From: Sporosarcina sp. P34
GTDB lineage: Bacteria; Bacillota; Bacilli; Bacillales_A; Planococcaceae
DNA: 64,000 nucleotides
Direction: 5' to 3'
Assembly (NCBI RefSeq): GCF_002743375.1
Contig: NZ_PDZC01000002.1
Span: 62,001-126,000 of the forward strand
A program made the position numbers and the translations under genes. Positions within the stretch are counted from its first letter, which is position 1. Every line of letters begins with the position of its first letter. This document shows positions 26,353 through 36,088 of this stretch, piece after piece. The notes below the pieces were generated by a model, which saw only the letters and a program-made list of their open reading frames with translations, was not told the DNA's origin and did not search any database.

Positions 26353-26805
26353 TCACTCCACTTTTGAAATCTCTCCTGCACATTTTCCACAGCGATACTT
26401 CGCACAATTCATTCTTCTGCGTCTAGGATAATCCAATCCACAAGCTGTACAACGATATAAATGGATTATTGTACTTTTCGCTCGGCGTTCCGTAAGCGGC
26501 TTGCAATGACGAGGTGAATTCGTCTCTTTTAGCAGCTTTTTAAAATCCGGATCTCCGTGTTTATATCCCTTTCCTTCTAAATGAAGGTGATAATGGCAAA
26601 GTTCATGTTTAATGATCCCGATTAATTCTTCCTCATCATGAAGCTTAATCACTAACGGGTTAATCTCTATATAATGATTGCTTAACTTGTAGCGACCACC
26701 CGTCGTCCGCAGTCTACTATTAAAAATCGCTTGATGGACAAACGGCTTATGGAAGATTTCCAATGAGATCTGCTCAACCAGCTGCTGTAAATATTCTTCT
26801 GACAT
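26353..26805 (-). CDS. SprT-like protein (YdcK family)
   Basis: 150 residues, same family as B. subtilis YdcK and E. coli SprT. A zinc-metalloprotease-like motif HELCHYHLH (HExxH) is followed by KHGDPDFKKLL, and a C-terminal zinc ribbon with two CxxC pairs is visible (YRCTACGLDYP ... YRCGKCAGE). Eukaryotic SprT-domain proteins degrade DNA-protein crosslinks; the bacterial role is not settled. It lies 14 bases after tex and is likely co-transcribed. Confidence 0.9.
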   Translation of the reverse strand: MSEEYLQQLVEQISLEIFHKPFVHQAIFNSRLRTTGGRYKLSNHYIEINPLVIKLHDEEELIGIIKHELCHYHLHLEGKGYKHGDPDFKKLLKETNSPRHCKPLTERRAKSTIIHLYRCTACGLDYPRRRRMNCAKYRCGKCAGEISKVE

Positions 26806-26819
26806 GCTGATTCTCTCCT

Positions 26820-28976
26820 TTATTTCTTAAGGGGAAGCATGGATAATGCGATACGCCCTTTCTGACGATCAACAGAATCAATCCATACTGTAACAATATC
26901 ACCGGATGCCACTACATCTAACGGATGCTTGACATAGCCATTTTTCATTTTGGATATGTGAACTAATCCATCTTCCGAAACGCCTATGTCTACAAATGCA
27001 CCGAAATCCACTACGTTACGCACTGTTCCCTGCATTTCCATTCCTTCATGTACATCTTTAATATCAAGTACATCCGCTTTCAATAAAGGTTGTGGATAAT
27101 CGTCACGCGGGTCACGATTTGGCCGCTGCAATGTTTGGATAATATCTTGCAATGTGATCTCTCCCACATCTAACTGCGCAGCAAGTGTCGAGATATCTAC
27201 GTGTTCAAGAGCGGTCGTCGCTTCTTCTGTACCAAGCTGGGATTTGTCGAGTTGCAACTCTTTCAAAACTGCTTCTGCCACTTTATAACTCTCTGGATGA
27301 ATTCCTGTCGAGTCAAAGCGCTCTTTTGATTCCGGTATGCGTAAGAAGCCAATTGCCTGTTCATACGTTTTCGCACCGAGTCTCGGTACTTTTTTCAATT
27401 CTGTACGCTTGGTGAACTTACCTGCATCTTCCCTAGCTTTGACAATGTTCTCCGCCACAGCTTTTGACAGACCCGAAACGTACTGTAATAGCGAAGATGA
27501 AGCGGTATTGACATTCACCCCAACTCGATTCACCGCTGTTTCCACAACAAATGAAAGTGATTCCGTCAAATTCTTTTTCGCTACATCATGCTGGTATTGC
27601 CCTACACCAATAGATTCAGGATCGATTTTCACTAGTTCAGACAACGGGTCTTGCAGTCTCCGCGCAATGGATACCGCACTTCTTTGCTCTACCTGCAGGT
27701 CCGGAAACTCTTCCCGTGCTTTTGCAGATGCTGAATATACACTCGCTCCCGCTTCATTCACAATTACGTAAGAAACCGGCTCATCCACTTCTTTAATTAG
27801 ATCGGCGATGAACTTTTCCGTTTCGCGTGATGCAGTTCCGTTACCAATCGCAATAATAGAAATCGGATATGTCTTCAATAAATCGAGTATTGCTTTTTTT
27901 GACGCTTCTTTTTGCGGCTTCGGTGGGTGAGGATATATGACAGAGATATCCTGAAGCTTTCCCGTGTCGTCTACTACCGCAAGTTTACATCCTGTTCTGA
28001 ACGCCGGATCTACGCCTAGTACCGTTCTACCTTTTAACGGCGGCTGTAATAGAAGGCTCCGAAGATTTTCCGAAAACACGTGAATTGCCTGCGTTTCCGC
28101 TTTTTCAGTTAACGTCGTTCGTACTTCTCTCTCTATTGAAGGGGCAATTAATCGTTTGAAAGAGTCCTCTAACGCTTCTTTTATATATACGGCAGATGAA
28201 GAAGGGTGTCGCTTTAGATACGTACGCTCGAGATCCCCAATGATGCGATCAGCCGGGAAACCAACCCCCACGCGTAGCACATTCTCTTTTTCTCCCCGAT
28301 TAATAGCTAAAACGCGGTGAGGGACGATTTTACTGAGTGGTTCTTCATATTCATAGTAGTTTTCAAAAATTTTCCGTTCATCTTCCGCATCCTTTTTCAA
28401 GGTAGCAGTCAGTTTCCCAGATGCCCATGTGATTTTACGTATCTTTTCACGCATTGTCGCGTCTTCCGATACTCTTTCTGCAATGATGAACTTAGCGCCT
28501 TCTAACGCATCTTCTATTGTAAGAATTTCTTTTTCAAGATTGATATAGGCTTGTGCTGTAGTCTCAATATTCACAGATAACTGCTGCATTAATTGCTCAG
28601 CAAGAGGTTCCAAGCCGTTTTCAATCGCAATCATCGCTTTCGTACGTCGCTTTTGTTTATAAGGGCGGTACAAGTCTTCGATTCGTTGCAATACCGTTGC
28701 ACGCTCAATATCTGCCTTTAACGTATCATCCAACTTTCCTTGTTCATCTATTAAACGCAGAACTTCTTCTTTTCGCTGTTCAAGCGACTTGATATAATGA
28801 TAAGCGTCTTCAATTTCCTTGATCTGCACTTCATCGAGTGAACCTGTTGCTTCTTTTCGATAACGCGCAATAAAAGGTACAGTGTTGCCTTCTTCCAACA
28901 GAGCGATGACACTTGCCGTTTGGCGTTTACTGATTCCTGCGCGGCTTGCTGTTGCTTCCATAAGATCTTTTGACAA
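26820..28976 (-). CDS. tex: Tex-family RNA-binding transcription accessory protein
   Basis: 718 residues: N-terminal Tex helical region (TVPFIARYRKEATGSLDEVQ), YqgF/RNase-H-like domain (VLGVDPAFRTGCKLAVVD), helix-hairpin-helix motifs (VGVNVNTASSSLLQYVSGL), and a C-terminal S1 domain (GMEMQGTVRNVVDFGAFVDI). B. subtilis YdcI is the orthologue at the same position behind the sigB operon. TTG at 28976 gives a proper distance to AGAAAGG; GTG at 28985 would touch it. Roles in transcription and ribosome or RNA quality control are described for the family. Confidence 0.94.
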   Translation of the reverse strand: MSKDLMEATASRAGISKRQTASVIALLEEGNTVPFIARYRKEATGSLDEVQIKEIEDAYHYIKSLEQRKEEVLRLIDEQGKLDDTLKADIERATVLQRIEDLYRPYKQKRRTKAMIAIENGLEPLAEQLMQQLSVNIETTAQAYINLEKEILTIEDALEGAKFIIAERVSEDATMREKIRKITWASGKLTATLKKDAEDERKIFENYYEYEEPLSKIVPHRVLAINRGEKENVLRVGVGFPADRIIGDLERTYLKRHPSSSAVYIKEALEDSFKRLIAPSIEREVRTTLTEKAETQAIHVFSENLRSLLLQPPLKGRTVLGVDPAFRTGCKLAVVDDTGKLQDISVIYPHPPKPQKEASKKAILDLLKTYPISIIAIGNGTASRETEKFIADLIKEVDEPVSYVIVNEAGASVYSASAKAREEFPDLQVEQRSAVSIARRLQDPLSELVKIDPESIGVGQYQHDVAKKNLTESLSFVVETAVNRVGVNVNTASSSLLQYVSGLSKAVAENIVKAREDAGKFTKRTELKKVPRLGAKTYEQAIGFLRIPESKERFDSTGIHPESYKVAEAVLKELQLDKSQLGTEEATTALEHVDISTLAAQLDVGEITLQDIIQTLQRPNRDPRDDYPQPLLKADVLDIKDVHEGMEMQGTVRNVVDFGAFVDIGVSEDGLVHISKMKNGYVKHPLDVVASGDIVTVWIDSVDRQKGRIALSMLPLKK

Positions 28977-29054
28977 TTCAACCACCCTTTCTTCTTTCCA
29001 TATAATAGCATGTTTCCAATGCAGTTTCCTTCTGCAACTATTTTATTTTCAGAC

Positions 29055-29089
29055 ACAAAAAAGCCGCTTCAATTTAATGAAGCAGGCTT
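29055..29089 (-). terminator. Terminator at the end of the sigB operon
   Basis: AAGCC-GCTTC paired with GAAGC-GGCTT with one bulged base, then TTTTTTG on the minus strand; it overlaps the rsbX stop codon. Confidence 0.82.
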
Positions 29090-29670
29090 GCTGCGATGAA
29101 TGTCGCATCATCATTATCTTCAATCGTACGTTCAACCTTTTTATACAATTGATACGAAGTAGAGTTCTCTTGTAAATACTTTTTAGGACTTCGCAAGTTC
29201 ACGCCATCAGAATGAAGGAAGAACCGGTCATTCTTGTTATAAGGATACCTTTGCGTACGGGGCGATTGTGGTCGTCCGGACAGATAACCCATTACTGGTA
29301 AAGGATAAATCATTTGACCATTCGATTGCAGGATATAGATTCTGATGTTACCGACACAACTATATTCTAAGGTTTGTTGTTCAAAATACACTTTTACAAT
29401 CCCTACTGCCGCACCGCGTTTATGCAACATTTGTTTATTGCAACGCAGTAACAAATCGTCAGGTGATTCATGATGATACAACTTTAAGACTTGTGGAATT
29501 ATTTCAGCAGATTCTTTCGCTTCTGTTCCACTGCCCAAGCCGTCTGCAATAGCACAAATGAAATAATCTTCTTCTGAATGAATGTAGTATGCATCCCCAG
29601 AATCTTTATTACCTTTTTTGGACTGTTGGAATATATATGCCTCTACATAGTCATTCTCAAAAGTTTCCAC
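29074..29670 (-). CDS. rsbX: Phosphoserine/threonine phosphatase RsbX
   Basis: 198-residue PP2C-type phosphatase that dephosphorylates RsbS and RsbR and resets the stressosome. Metal-binding motifs are intact: GDAYYIHSEED, AIADGLGSGTEAKESAE, LHSDGV and DNDDATF. GTG at 29670 overlaps the sigB stop (TAGTG) and has GGTGG nine bases upstream, so expression is coupled to sigB. Its presence implies that phosphorylated RsbS/RsbR substrates exist or once existed in this lineage, which matters because the cognate kinase RsbT lacks its ATP site. Confidence 0.93.
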   Translation of the reverse strand: METFENDYVEAYIFQQSKKGNKDSGDAYYIHSEEDYFICAIADGLGSGTEAKESAEIIPQVLKLYHHESPDDLLLRCNKQMLHKRGAAVGIVKVYFEQQTLEYSCVGNIRIYILQSNGQMIYPLPVMGYLSGRPQSPRTQRYPYNKNDRFFLHSDGVNLRSPKKYLQENSTSYQLYKKVERTIEDNDDATFIAASLLH

Positions 29671-30429
29671 TAGTTTGCACCACCACTCGTTAGGATTACT
29701 TCTTGCAACTTCTTGATTGCTTTCCGTTGCAGTCTCGAAACGTGCATTTGGGAAATATCAAGTAATTCTCCGGCTTCTTTCTGGCTCATCTGATCGATAT
29801 ATGTATACTGGATAATCTGACGTTCACGCTCAGTTAAAACGTTCAGTGCATTCAAAACTAGCATTCGCTGATCTGTTTTTTCAAAACCGTCATCCGTCTC
29901 ACCAATAATATCAAGCAGTGTAATGGTTCCACCTTCCGAATCCGCGTCTAATGTATGGTCAATTGATAGCGCTTGATAGCTCCTGCCCATCTCCATCGCC
30001 TCAAGCACTAATTCCTCATCAGTACCTAGGTATTCCGCTATTTCATAGACCATTGGCGATCGCTGAAATTCAGTCGTTAACGTTTCAACCGCCGCTTTGA
30101 TTTTCGGCCCTAACTCCTTGATCCGTCGCGGCACATGAACAGCCCACGTTTTATCACGAAGGAAACGTTTGATTTCCCCGATAATTGTCGGTACAGCAAA
30201 CGCCTCAAAATTCCGTCCCTGTTCGGGATCATATCTTCGTATTGCTCCTAATAGTCCAAGCATTCCCGCCTGAACGATGTCTTCATGATGTGATTGTCCA
30301 CGTGAATATTTGCGCGCAATTGAGTGTACCAGTCGCTCATAATGTAGGACTAGTTGTGTTTGCGCATAGTCGTCATTATTCTCCTGGTATTCATGTATCC
30401 ATTTAATGACTTGCTCTTTTGTCTCATTG

Positions 30430-30455
<26 letters not shown>
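29670..30455 (-). CDS. sigB: General stress sigma factor SigB
   Basis: 261 residues of the sigma-70 group 3 family. Region 2 (SHHEDIVQAGMLGLLGAIRR, AFAVPTIIGEIKRFLRDKTW), region 3 and region 4 helix-turn-helix (MSQKEAGELLDISQMHVSRL) are all complete. It directs transcription of general stress genes and is held by anti-sigma RsbW. ATG at 30455 overlaps rsbW by 26 bases. Four or five SigB-like promoters are recognisable elsewhere in this window. Confidence 0.96.
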
Positions 30456-30889
<434 letters not shown>

Positions 30890-30903
<14 letters not shown>

Positions 30904-31231
30904 TGTCTTCGCCACCTTTAGATTGTTCTATCTCCATAATCTCACTGAGGCCCGTGATTTCAAACAATCGGTAAAGGCGTTGGTTTAGTCCTTTAATCAC
31001 TAATTTTCCATTATACGCTTTTACTTCTTTATAGAATCCGACAAATATGCCTAAGCCTGTACTGTCCATATAATTCACTTCGGACAAGTCTAATTCCACT
31101 TCAATTCCTTCGACTAACTCTAAAGTTGCCAAATGCTCTTTCAATTTTGGCGCTGTATATATATCGATCTCTCCGATAACTTTAAAGTTATGTACGAGAT
31201 CTTTATCAACTTGCTCAACTTGTAAATTCAT
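30890..31231 (-). CDS. rsbV: Anti-anti-sigma factor RsbV
   Basis: 113-residue STAS-domain protein. The serine phosphorylated by RsbW is S57 in NYMDSTGLGIFVG; RsbU removes the phosphate and the free form releases SigB from RsbW. ATG at 31231 has GGGGTG five bases upstream. It is the first gene behind the internal SigB promoter, so rsbV-rsbW-sigB-rsbX can be autoregulated apart from the upstream stressosome genes. Confidence 0.95.
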
Positions 31232-31306
31232 TTCGACACCCCGATCATATTCTCTATTTTCTATGAAGGTACAACTTAATCATACCTGCTTCACACTCAT
31301 TGTTTT

Positions 31307-31331
31307 ATACCCATTCTTTAATTTCTTAAAC
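31307..31331 (-). promoter_or_regulatory. SigB promoter upstream of rsbV
   Basis: Minus strand GTTTAA, 13 bases, GGGTAT: identical to the SigB consensus in both hexamers. Same place as the autoregulatory promoter of B. subtilis, between rsbU and rsbV. Confidence 0.92.
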
Positions 31332-31333
31332 CT

Positions 31334-32338
31334 TTATTTCGTTTTCTTCAAAATTACGAGTGTAAAATCATCATGCAATTCATAATCCTGCATCTTAGAA
31401 AGCTCGTTAAATAAATAGTCAACCATCGCTTGTGCACTTTCCGAACGTACTTCCCGCAATAAATTTTCTATTATATTCATTTCAATGAAACCTATATCTG
31501 TTCTGGTTTCCGTTACACCATCCGTCATAATCGCAATGAAATCATTATCTTCGAGACGCACTGTTCGTTCTTCATATACCGCTTCTTCGTGAACGCCAAG
31601 TAACAGGCCTTTACTTTCAAGCAAACTGTATGAATCTTCTGCCGCACGATAAAATAGGGCCGGCTCATGTCCAGCCGAAGAATAGCGGAATACCGAGTTT
31701 TCGGTATCGTATTTTCCGTAAAACATGGAAATAAACATAGAATCAGCAATGCTTTGTTCCACCATTTTATTGATAAAGCTCAACACTTCAAAAGGATTTC
31801 TTTTCTCATATCGCAGACTATCCATACCAAACTTCACCATAGACATATGCATAGCTGCTGACATGCCTTTTCCGATTATGTCAGCTACAGCCAAGCAAAC
31901 TTCTTGTTCTGCTTCCTTTAGAAAATACACATAATCTCCATTCATTTGCTTCGATGGTCTGGAAATCCAACCTATATCGAGACCCTCCAACACAGGAGTT
32001 GCCGTTTGCAACAAAGTGTTTTGTACTCTAACAGCAATATCCATCTCTGTTTGAATGGCTTCTTGTTTGCGGATTAAGCTCTGATGCTCTTTAAGCGCCA
32101 GTCCATAATGAATCATCATTTCGATTAAAAAATCGAACGACACGCTGACATCGGCCGGCAAATCTTTAATTAGTTCTTCAATAGAATTTTTATGAATACT
32201 AATGACGTCTTCCGGCGCAATACTTTTCTCTATGAAGCTGCGGCTGAATTGCTGACCCAAATAGAGATCTTCCTCTCCTTTGGAGCGCAGATAATTCTCC
32301 AGCATTTGCTTATACTGCTTACCCGCCTCTTGTGGCAA
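31334..32338 (-). CDS. rsbU: Serine phosphatase RsbU
   Basis: 334 residues. The N-terminal helical domain (about 1-120) is the docking site for RsbT in B. subtilis; a linker (EMDIAVRVQNTLLQ) leads to a PP2C-type phosphatase domain with metal residues in MNGDYVYF, VADIIGKGMSAAMHMS, TDGVTETRTD and HDDFTLVIL. It dephosphorylates RsbV. Start TTG at 32338 follows AGGAG by ten bases. The gene looks intact, so the downstream target of RsbT is preserved. Confidence 0.93.
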   Translation of the reverse strand: MPQEAGKQYKQMLENYLRSKGEEDLYLGQQFSRSFIEKSIAPEDVISIHKNSIEELIKDLPADVSVSFDFLIEMMIHYGLALKEHQSLIRKQEAIQTEMDIAVRVQNTLLQTATPVLEGLDIGWISRPSKQMNGDYVYFLKEAEQEVCLAVADIIGKGMSAAMHMSMVKFGMDSLRYEKRNPFEVLSFINKMVEQSIADSMFISMFYGKYDTENSVFRYSSAGHEPALFYRAAEDSYSLLESKGLLLGVHEEAVYEERTVRLEDNDFIAIMTDGVTETRTDIGFIEMNIIENLLREVRSESAQAMVDYLFNELSKMQDYELHDDFTLVILKKTK

Positions 32339-32351
32339 TACCCTTCAACTC

Positions 32352-32693
32352 CTAGTGCAACCATTTTGTCGCTGTAATGGTGGTTCCTACGCCTACTTCT
32401 GTTTCTATACGGAAATCATCCATCAATCGTTTAACTCCTGGCATTCCTGCACCCAATCCTCCGGAAGCAGTAATAAGTAAACCGACCCGTTTGCCTACTG
32501 TGATAGGCACAATTTCGATTCGGCCTTTTCCTGCGTAAAGATATATATTCCTTGCTAATTCACTAATGGCAGTCGTTATTCTCGCTTGGTCGACTGTCCC
32601 AAAGCCCGTACTTTTCGCCTCATTACGACCTAATTGTCTAGCAGCAACAATATCCCACTCTGTCTTGATCTCTATAGAAGACCTGTGTTCCAT
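32352..32693 (-). CDS. rsbT: RsbT switch-kinase homologue lacking the ATP-binding G1 box
   Basis: 113 residues, whereas RsbT proteins are about 133. The N-terminus TEWDIVAARQLGRN, N box ISELARNIYLYAGKG (about 44-57), the glycine-rich G2 segment SGGLGAGMPGVKRLMDDF (77-94) and GVGTTI are strongly conserved. Between A76 and S77 (bases 32466/32465) about 20 residues are missing in frame. In B. subtilis RsbT this stretch contains EDQGPGIPDI, the DxGxG motif that binds the ATP adenine and magnesium. Kinase activity is therefore doubtful, though RsbU binding could remain. Reading frame, GGAGG ribosome site and junctions with rsbS and rsbU are normal. An assembly error cannot be excluded. Confidence 0.85.
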   Translation of the reverse strand: MEHRSSIEIKTEWDIVAARQLGRNEAKSTGFGTVDQARITTAISELARNIYLYAGKGRIEIVPITVGKRVGLLITASGGLGAGMPGVKRLMDDFRIETEVGVGTTITATKWLH

Positions 32694-32695
32694 GG

Positions 32696-33058
32696 TCAGG
32701 CCTCCAATTCTCTAGTCAATTTCTCTAGCCCATTCTCTAGATCTAATGCAGTTGTTACGTTCTCTAAACGGATACCTAATTCAATTAACGTGATGGCTAC
32801 AGATGGTTGAATACCTGTGATAACTACTTTCGCACCCATCAAACTTGTCATATGAATAACATCACCTAGCACTTTTGCAATGAATGAATCAATGAAGTCA
32901 ATGGGTGTCAAATCAATTACAACGCCTCGTGCAGACGTTTTATGCAATTGATTCAACAAATCCTCTTGGAACTGTAAAGCAGTCTGATCATCAAGCTCTA
33001 CTTGAATAGATACAATCAACGTGTCTTTTAGCTTTAGAATTGGGATTCGCATCTTCAT
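32696..33058 (-). CDS. rsbS: Stressosome STAS protein RsbS
   Basis: 120 residues, a single STAS domain. The RsbT target serine is S58 in [17 protein letters not shown], surrounded by family-typical sequence ([38 protein letters not shown]). ATG at 33058 has GGAGGAGG nine bases upstream and overlaps the rsbR stop region. RsbS and RsbR form the stressosome core that sequesters RsbT. Confidence 0.94.
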   Translation of the reverse strand: MKMRIPILKLKDTLIVSIQVELDDQTALQFQEDLLNQLHKTSARGVVIDLTPIDFIDSFIAKVLGDVIHMTSLMGAKVVITGIQPSVAITLIELGIRLENVTTALDLENGLEKLTRELEA

Positions 33059-33059
33059 A

Positions 33060-33887
33060 CTACTTTTCCTCCTCCACAATTGTCCGTCCTGTCATTTCAA
33101 GCGCTTTCTGCATCCCTCTACGTAACGTGCTTGTCGTTGAGAAGTCTGTAAGATTAATGCCAAGGGTCACAATAGTCTGTGCTATTTCCGGACGAATTCC
33201 AACTAGCATACATTTCGCGCCTACTAAACGAACCGCGTCTGCCGCTTGGATGATATGGTGCGCAACCATTGTATCTACTACCGGAACACCTGTAATATCA
33301 AGTAACACAACTTCAGCGCGTTGCTTGACAACGCCTTCCAATAGATTTTCCATGATCAATTTCGCACGTTCTGTGTCGATTGTCCCAACTAACGGCATGA
33401 CAGATATCTTGTCGAATACCGGAATTAAAGAAGCCGATAGTTCTTGCAATGCAATCTTCTGCAAGCTGTCCGTACGTTCCCACTTCGTAGCATATTCTTC
33501 AATGATGCTCTCTCTTAGCGGATTGATCCATTTCGAGAAGATTTTAACCCCTTCGCGCAAGTTCGAGTCTTGTAAAATCCCCGTCTCAAAGAATAGATTA
33601 TATACGACAGTAGAAAATGTATCAATTGCCCGATTGATAAACTTAATTGACCATCCAAAATGAATGATTTTCTCCGTAAACTCATCCAATCGTGCCTTGT
33701 CCACTGCTTCGCGGTACGAAAGATTTGATGTCATCAATTCTGCAAATTCTCTACTGGTTGTAGCTACTACTGCTGCTGGCATTAATTCTAGAAAACGCTC
33801 ATCAGCATGCTCTTTCATTTCTTCTACCCAGCGCGTAGTGATTACATCTATATTCTCGGCTATACCTTTTTTCATGACTTCGTTCAT
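33060..33887 (-). CDS. rsbR: Stressosome sensor protein RsbR
   Basis: 275 residues: N-terminal non-heme globin-like sensor domain (1-140), a linker helix, and a C-terminal STAS domain. The two RsbT phosphorylation threonines are conserved at T172 ([10 protein letters not shown]) and T206 (VVDTMVAHH), matching T171 and T205 in B. subtilis. ATG at 33887 lies 11 bases after GGAGG. First gene of the rsb operon, separated from ndoA by a terminator. Conserved phosphosites make the damaged RsbT kinase more puzzling. Confidence 0.93.
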   Translation of the reverse strand: MNEVMKKGIAENIDVITTRWVEEMKEHADERFLELMPAAVVATTSREFAELMTSNLSYREAVDKARLDEFTEKIIHFGWSIKFINRAIDTFSTVVYNLFFETGILQDSNLREGVKIFSKWINPLRESIIEEYATKWERTDSLQKIALQELSASLIPVFDKISVMPLVGTIDTERAKLIMENLLEGVVKQRAEVVLLDITGVPVVDTMVAHHIIQAADAVRLVGAKCMLVGIRPEIAQTIVTLGINLTDFSTTSTLRRGMQKALEMTGRTIVEEEK

Positions 33888-33980
33888 TGTTATTTGTTCC
33901 TCCCTACATCTTCAGTTATCTCTATTGTATCGAATTCCACTGCAAACTACATGTTTTTACTCATTTTATTTGAAATTACT

Positions 33981-34017
33981 ATAAAAAAACACTATAACCG
34001 TTTGGCTATAGTGTTTT
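33981..34017 (-). terminator. Terminator between ndoA and rsbR
   Basis: Arms AAAACACTATAGCC and GGTTATAGTGTTTT, four-base loop, T-rich tail on the minus strand. Confidence 0.88.
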
Positions 34018-34072
34018 TAGGGGCCATTAATTACTGGCGCCATCTGCAATAAAAGGTAGTAGTATATGTATG

Positions 34073-34423
34073 CTAAAATTTAATAAGTCCGAAGCTTACT
34101 TGTAAAGCTTCGTCGACTTGCTTCATTAACGCATCGTCTAAGTGTGTTATTTTGTCTGTAAGCCTTGACTTGTCGATTGTGCGGACTTGCTCGAGCAGGA
34201 TGACTGAATCCCGCTCGAATCCATGCCGGGCCGCTGTAATTTCGACATGTGTCGGCAATTTTGCTTTTTGTATTTGTGCAGTAATGGCTGCCACAATCAC
34301 TGTGGGACTGAATCGGTTACCGATATCATTTTGGATGATCAGTACCGGTCTGGTCCCACCCTGTTCAGAACCGACTACAGGTGACAAATCTGCAAAAAAG
34401 ACGTCTCCGCGTTTAATTGCCAA
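34073..34423 (-). CDS. ndoA: Endoribonuclease toxin NdoA (EndoA/MazF)
   Basis: 116 residues, nearly identical in pattern to B. subtilis EndoA, which cuts mRNA at [45 protein letters not shown] and [16 protein letters not shown] are all conserved, including the catalytic Arg and Thr region. TTG at 34423 has GGAGG eight bases upstream. Four bases separate it from the antitoxin gene, so the pair is co-transcribed. Confidence 0.95.
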   Translation of the reverse strand: MAIKRGDVFFADLSPVVGSEQGGTRPVLIIQNDIGNRFSPTVIVAAITAQIQKAKLPTHVEITAARHGFERDSVILLEQVRTIDKSRLTDKITHLDDALMKQVDEALQVSFGLIKF

Positions 34424-34427
34424 CTTT

Positions 34428-34709
34428 TCATCCTCCGCTGACGCAACGTTCTACGGTATGCTGAGCTTCAAATTCCGCATATAAACATTCTGCCGCTATA
34501 TTGAGGTTGATTTGCGACATTTCCACATAACCTCTAATCATGGCTTCACGTAATAAGGAAGCTTCGCCATGTTTGATATGTTTCACATCTGTCGTATAAA
34601 CGAAATCTTCTTGCACTTGCTCCCATTGAAAGATCGCGTCTTCATTTTGCTGTTGCAATCTGGTTGAGGCTATACTAAGTATTCTTTTATCGTTTTTATC
34701 CGTACGCAA
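34428..34709 (-). CDS. Antitoxin NdoAI (MazE type) with divergent DNA-binding half
   Basis: 93 residues from TTG 34709 (GGAGG eight bases upstream), exactly the length of B. subtilis NdoAI. The C-terminal toxin-binding part, [20 protein letters not shown] to TVERCVSGG, is well conserved. The N-terminal 50 residues, which should form a ribbon-helix-helix, match only faintly (KRILSIAS ... EDFVY aligns with KEVLV ... SEFIY in length). I checked the other frames for frameshifts and found no better reading. DNA binding may be altered or lost. An upstream ATG at 34733 would add eight codons without a ribosome site. Confidence 0.82.
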   Translation of the reverse strand: MRTDKNDKRILSIASTRLQQQNEDAIFQWEQVQEDFVYTTDVKHIKHGEASLLREAMIRGYVEMSQINLNIAAECLYAEFEAQHTVERCVSGG

Positions 34710-34889
34710 ATCGAGCACCTCCGACAAACCCATCCCTCTATTTCTATATCATTTCTATCTTACCATTTATATTGGAATATGAAAAGACAAGGTTTGAAGT
34801 GTTTTGACAAGAAAAACTAGTTTCGTCAATAGTATGTCGAATTGAAGGGCCGTCGCGCCATATATTTCGCCAGATAGTTTCGACGTTTT

Positions 34890-36002
34890 TTACGTATAGA
34901 CTCTAGGTATTCGTGTAGAAATTGTTACAGCCACTTCATAGGGTATCGTATTTAGGCGTTCAGACCATTCTTCTATCATTATTTCTTCGTCTCCCTGTTT
35001 GCCTATCAATATTACCTTTTCACCTTCGGGATATGCACGTGGTAATCGGATCATGCATTGGTCCATACAAATGGTGCCAACAATTGGTACCCTCTTGCCA
35101 TCGATCAGTACTTCCTGACCTTTAAGCGAACGCCTTAGTCCATCCGCATAGCCCACTGGTAATGTACCGATCCATTCACCTTCAGCCGCTTTATACGTAC
35201 CACCATAGCTAATCTCCTCGCCAGCCGCCATCTGTTTCACGTAAGTTAATTCGGTTTCAATCGTCAATGCTCGTTCAAGCTTAAACGGCAACTGCTTTGC
35301 GACGATATGAGACGGCGGAATACCGTACAAGCCTATGCCAAAACGGACAGCGTCAAGTGCATATTCAGGAAACAACAAAATCCCCGCGCTATTTGACGCA
35401 TGAATGAGACGCGGTTTTTCAGGCAAACAACTCACTAAGCGCATGAATCGCTCAAACTGTCGCTGTGTTGGTTCTCGATTTTCCTCATCCGCACGTGCAA
35501 AATGCGTGAATACACCATCAATGGATAAATCGGACTGTTGAATAGACTTCACCAATCGCGTTAACTCCTCTTCAGTCCGCACTCCAATTCTACCCATTCC
35601 ACTGTCGATTTTTACATGAATCCTGCATTTATTATCAAATGGTTGTTGTGCATGTACTTGTTTTACCCAATCTTCACTTGTGACCGTCAAAATAATGCGA
35701 TGTTTTGCTGCTACAGCGGCAAATGATACCGGTGAAAATCCCAGCACAAGAATATCGGTGGTAGGTTGTGTTTTCCTGATCGTCATCGCTTCATCAGGAG
35801 TGGCAACAGCAAGCATGTCTGCTCCCGCTCGCAATGCAGCGGAAGCAGCCTGTGCTACTCCATGACCGTATCCATCCGATTTGACGACCGCAATCAACTT
35901 GGTTTCTTTTGGTAAATAAGAAATAAGGTGTTTTGCATTTCGCTCAATAGCTAATGTATTAATAACCGCTCGCGTTGGGCGATACTGTGTTTCGTTGAAC
36001 AT
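34890..36002 (-). CDS. alr: Alanine racemase
   Basis: 370 residues, PLP fold III enzyme interconverting L- and D-alanine for peptidoglycan. The PLP lysine is K41 in AVVKSDGYGHGV, and the second catalytic base is the Tyr in EEISYGGTYKA near 267. IHVKIDSGMGRIG and GTICMDQCMI are also present. ATG at 36002 follows GAGGTGG by six bases. Position between ydcC and ndoAI equals the B. subtilis alrA locus. Confidence 0.96.
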   Translation of the reverse strand: MFNETQYRPTRAVINTLAIERNAKHLISYLPKETKLIAVVKSDGYGHGVAQAASAALRAGADMLAVATPDEAMTIRKTQPTTDILVLGFSPVSFAAVAAKHRIILTVTSEDWVKQVHAQQPFDNKCRIHVKIDSGMGRIGVRTEEELTRLVKSIQQSDLSIDGVFTHFARADEENREPTQRQFERFMRLVSCLPEKPRLIHASNSAGILLFPEYALDAVRFGIGLYGIPPSHIVAKQLPFKLERALTIETELTYVKQMAAGEEISYGGTYKAAEGEWIGTLPVGYADGLRRSLKGQEVLIDGKRVPIVGTICMDQCMIRLPRAYPEGEKVILIGKQGDEEIMIEEWSERLNTIPYEVAVTISTRIPRVYT

Positions 36003-36088
36003 TTCCTTCCACCTCTTTACAGGATAGACTGTCGCATGAAATAATTATCTATCCTAAGGCATAGTCTAGTCAATTGATTCAGGCATTG

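Noticed and set aside
34428..34733. Possible compensating frameshifts in the antitoxin gene
   Set aside because: Other frames give short KEYLV and SARRF matches but contain stops, while the main frame has the exact family length and aligns without gaps.
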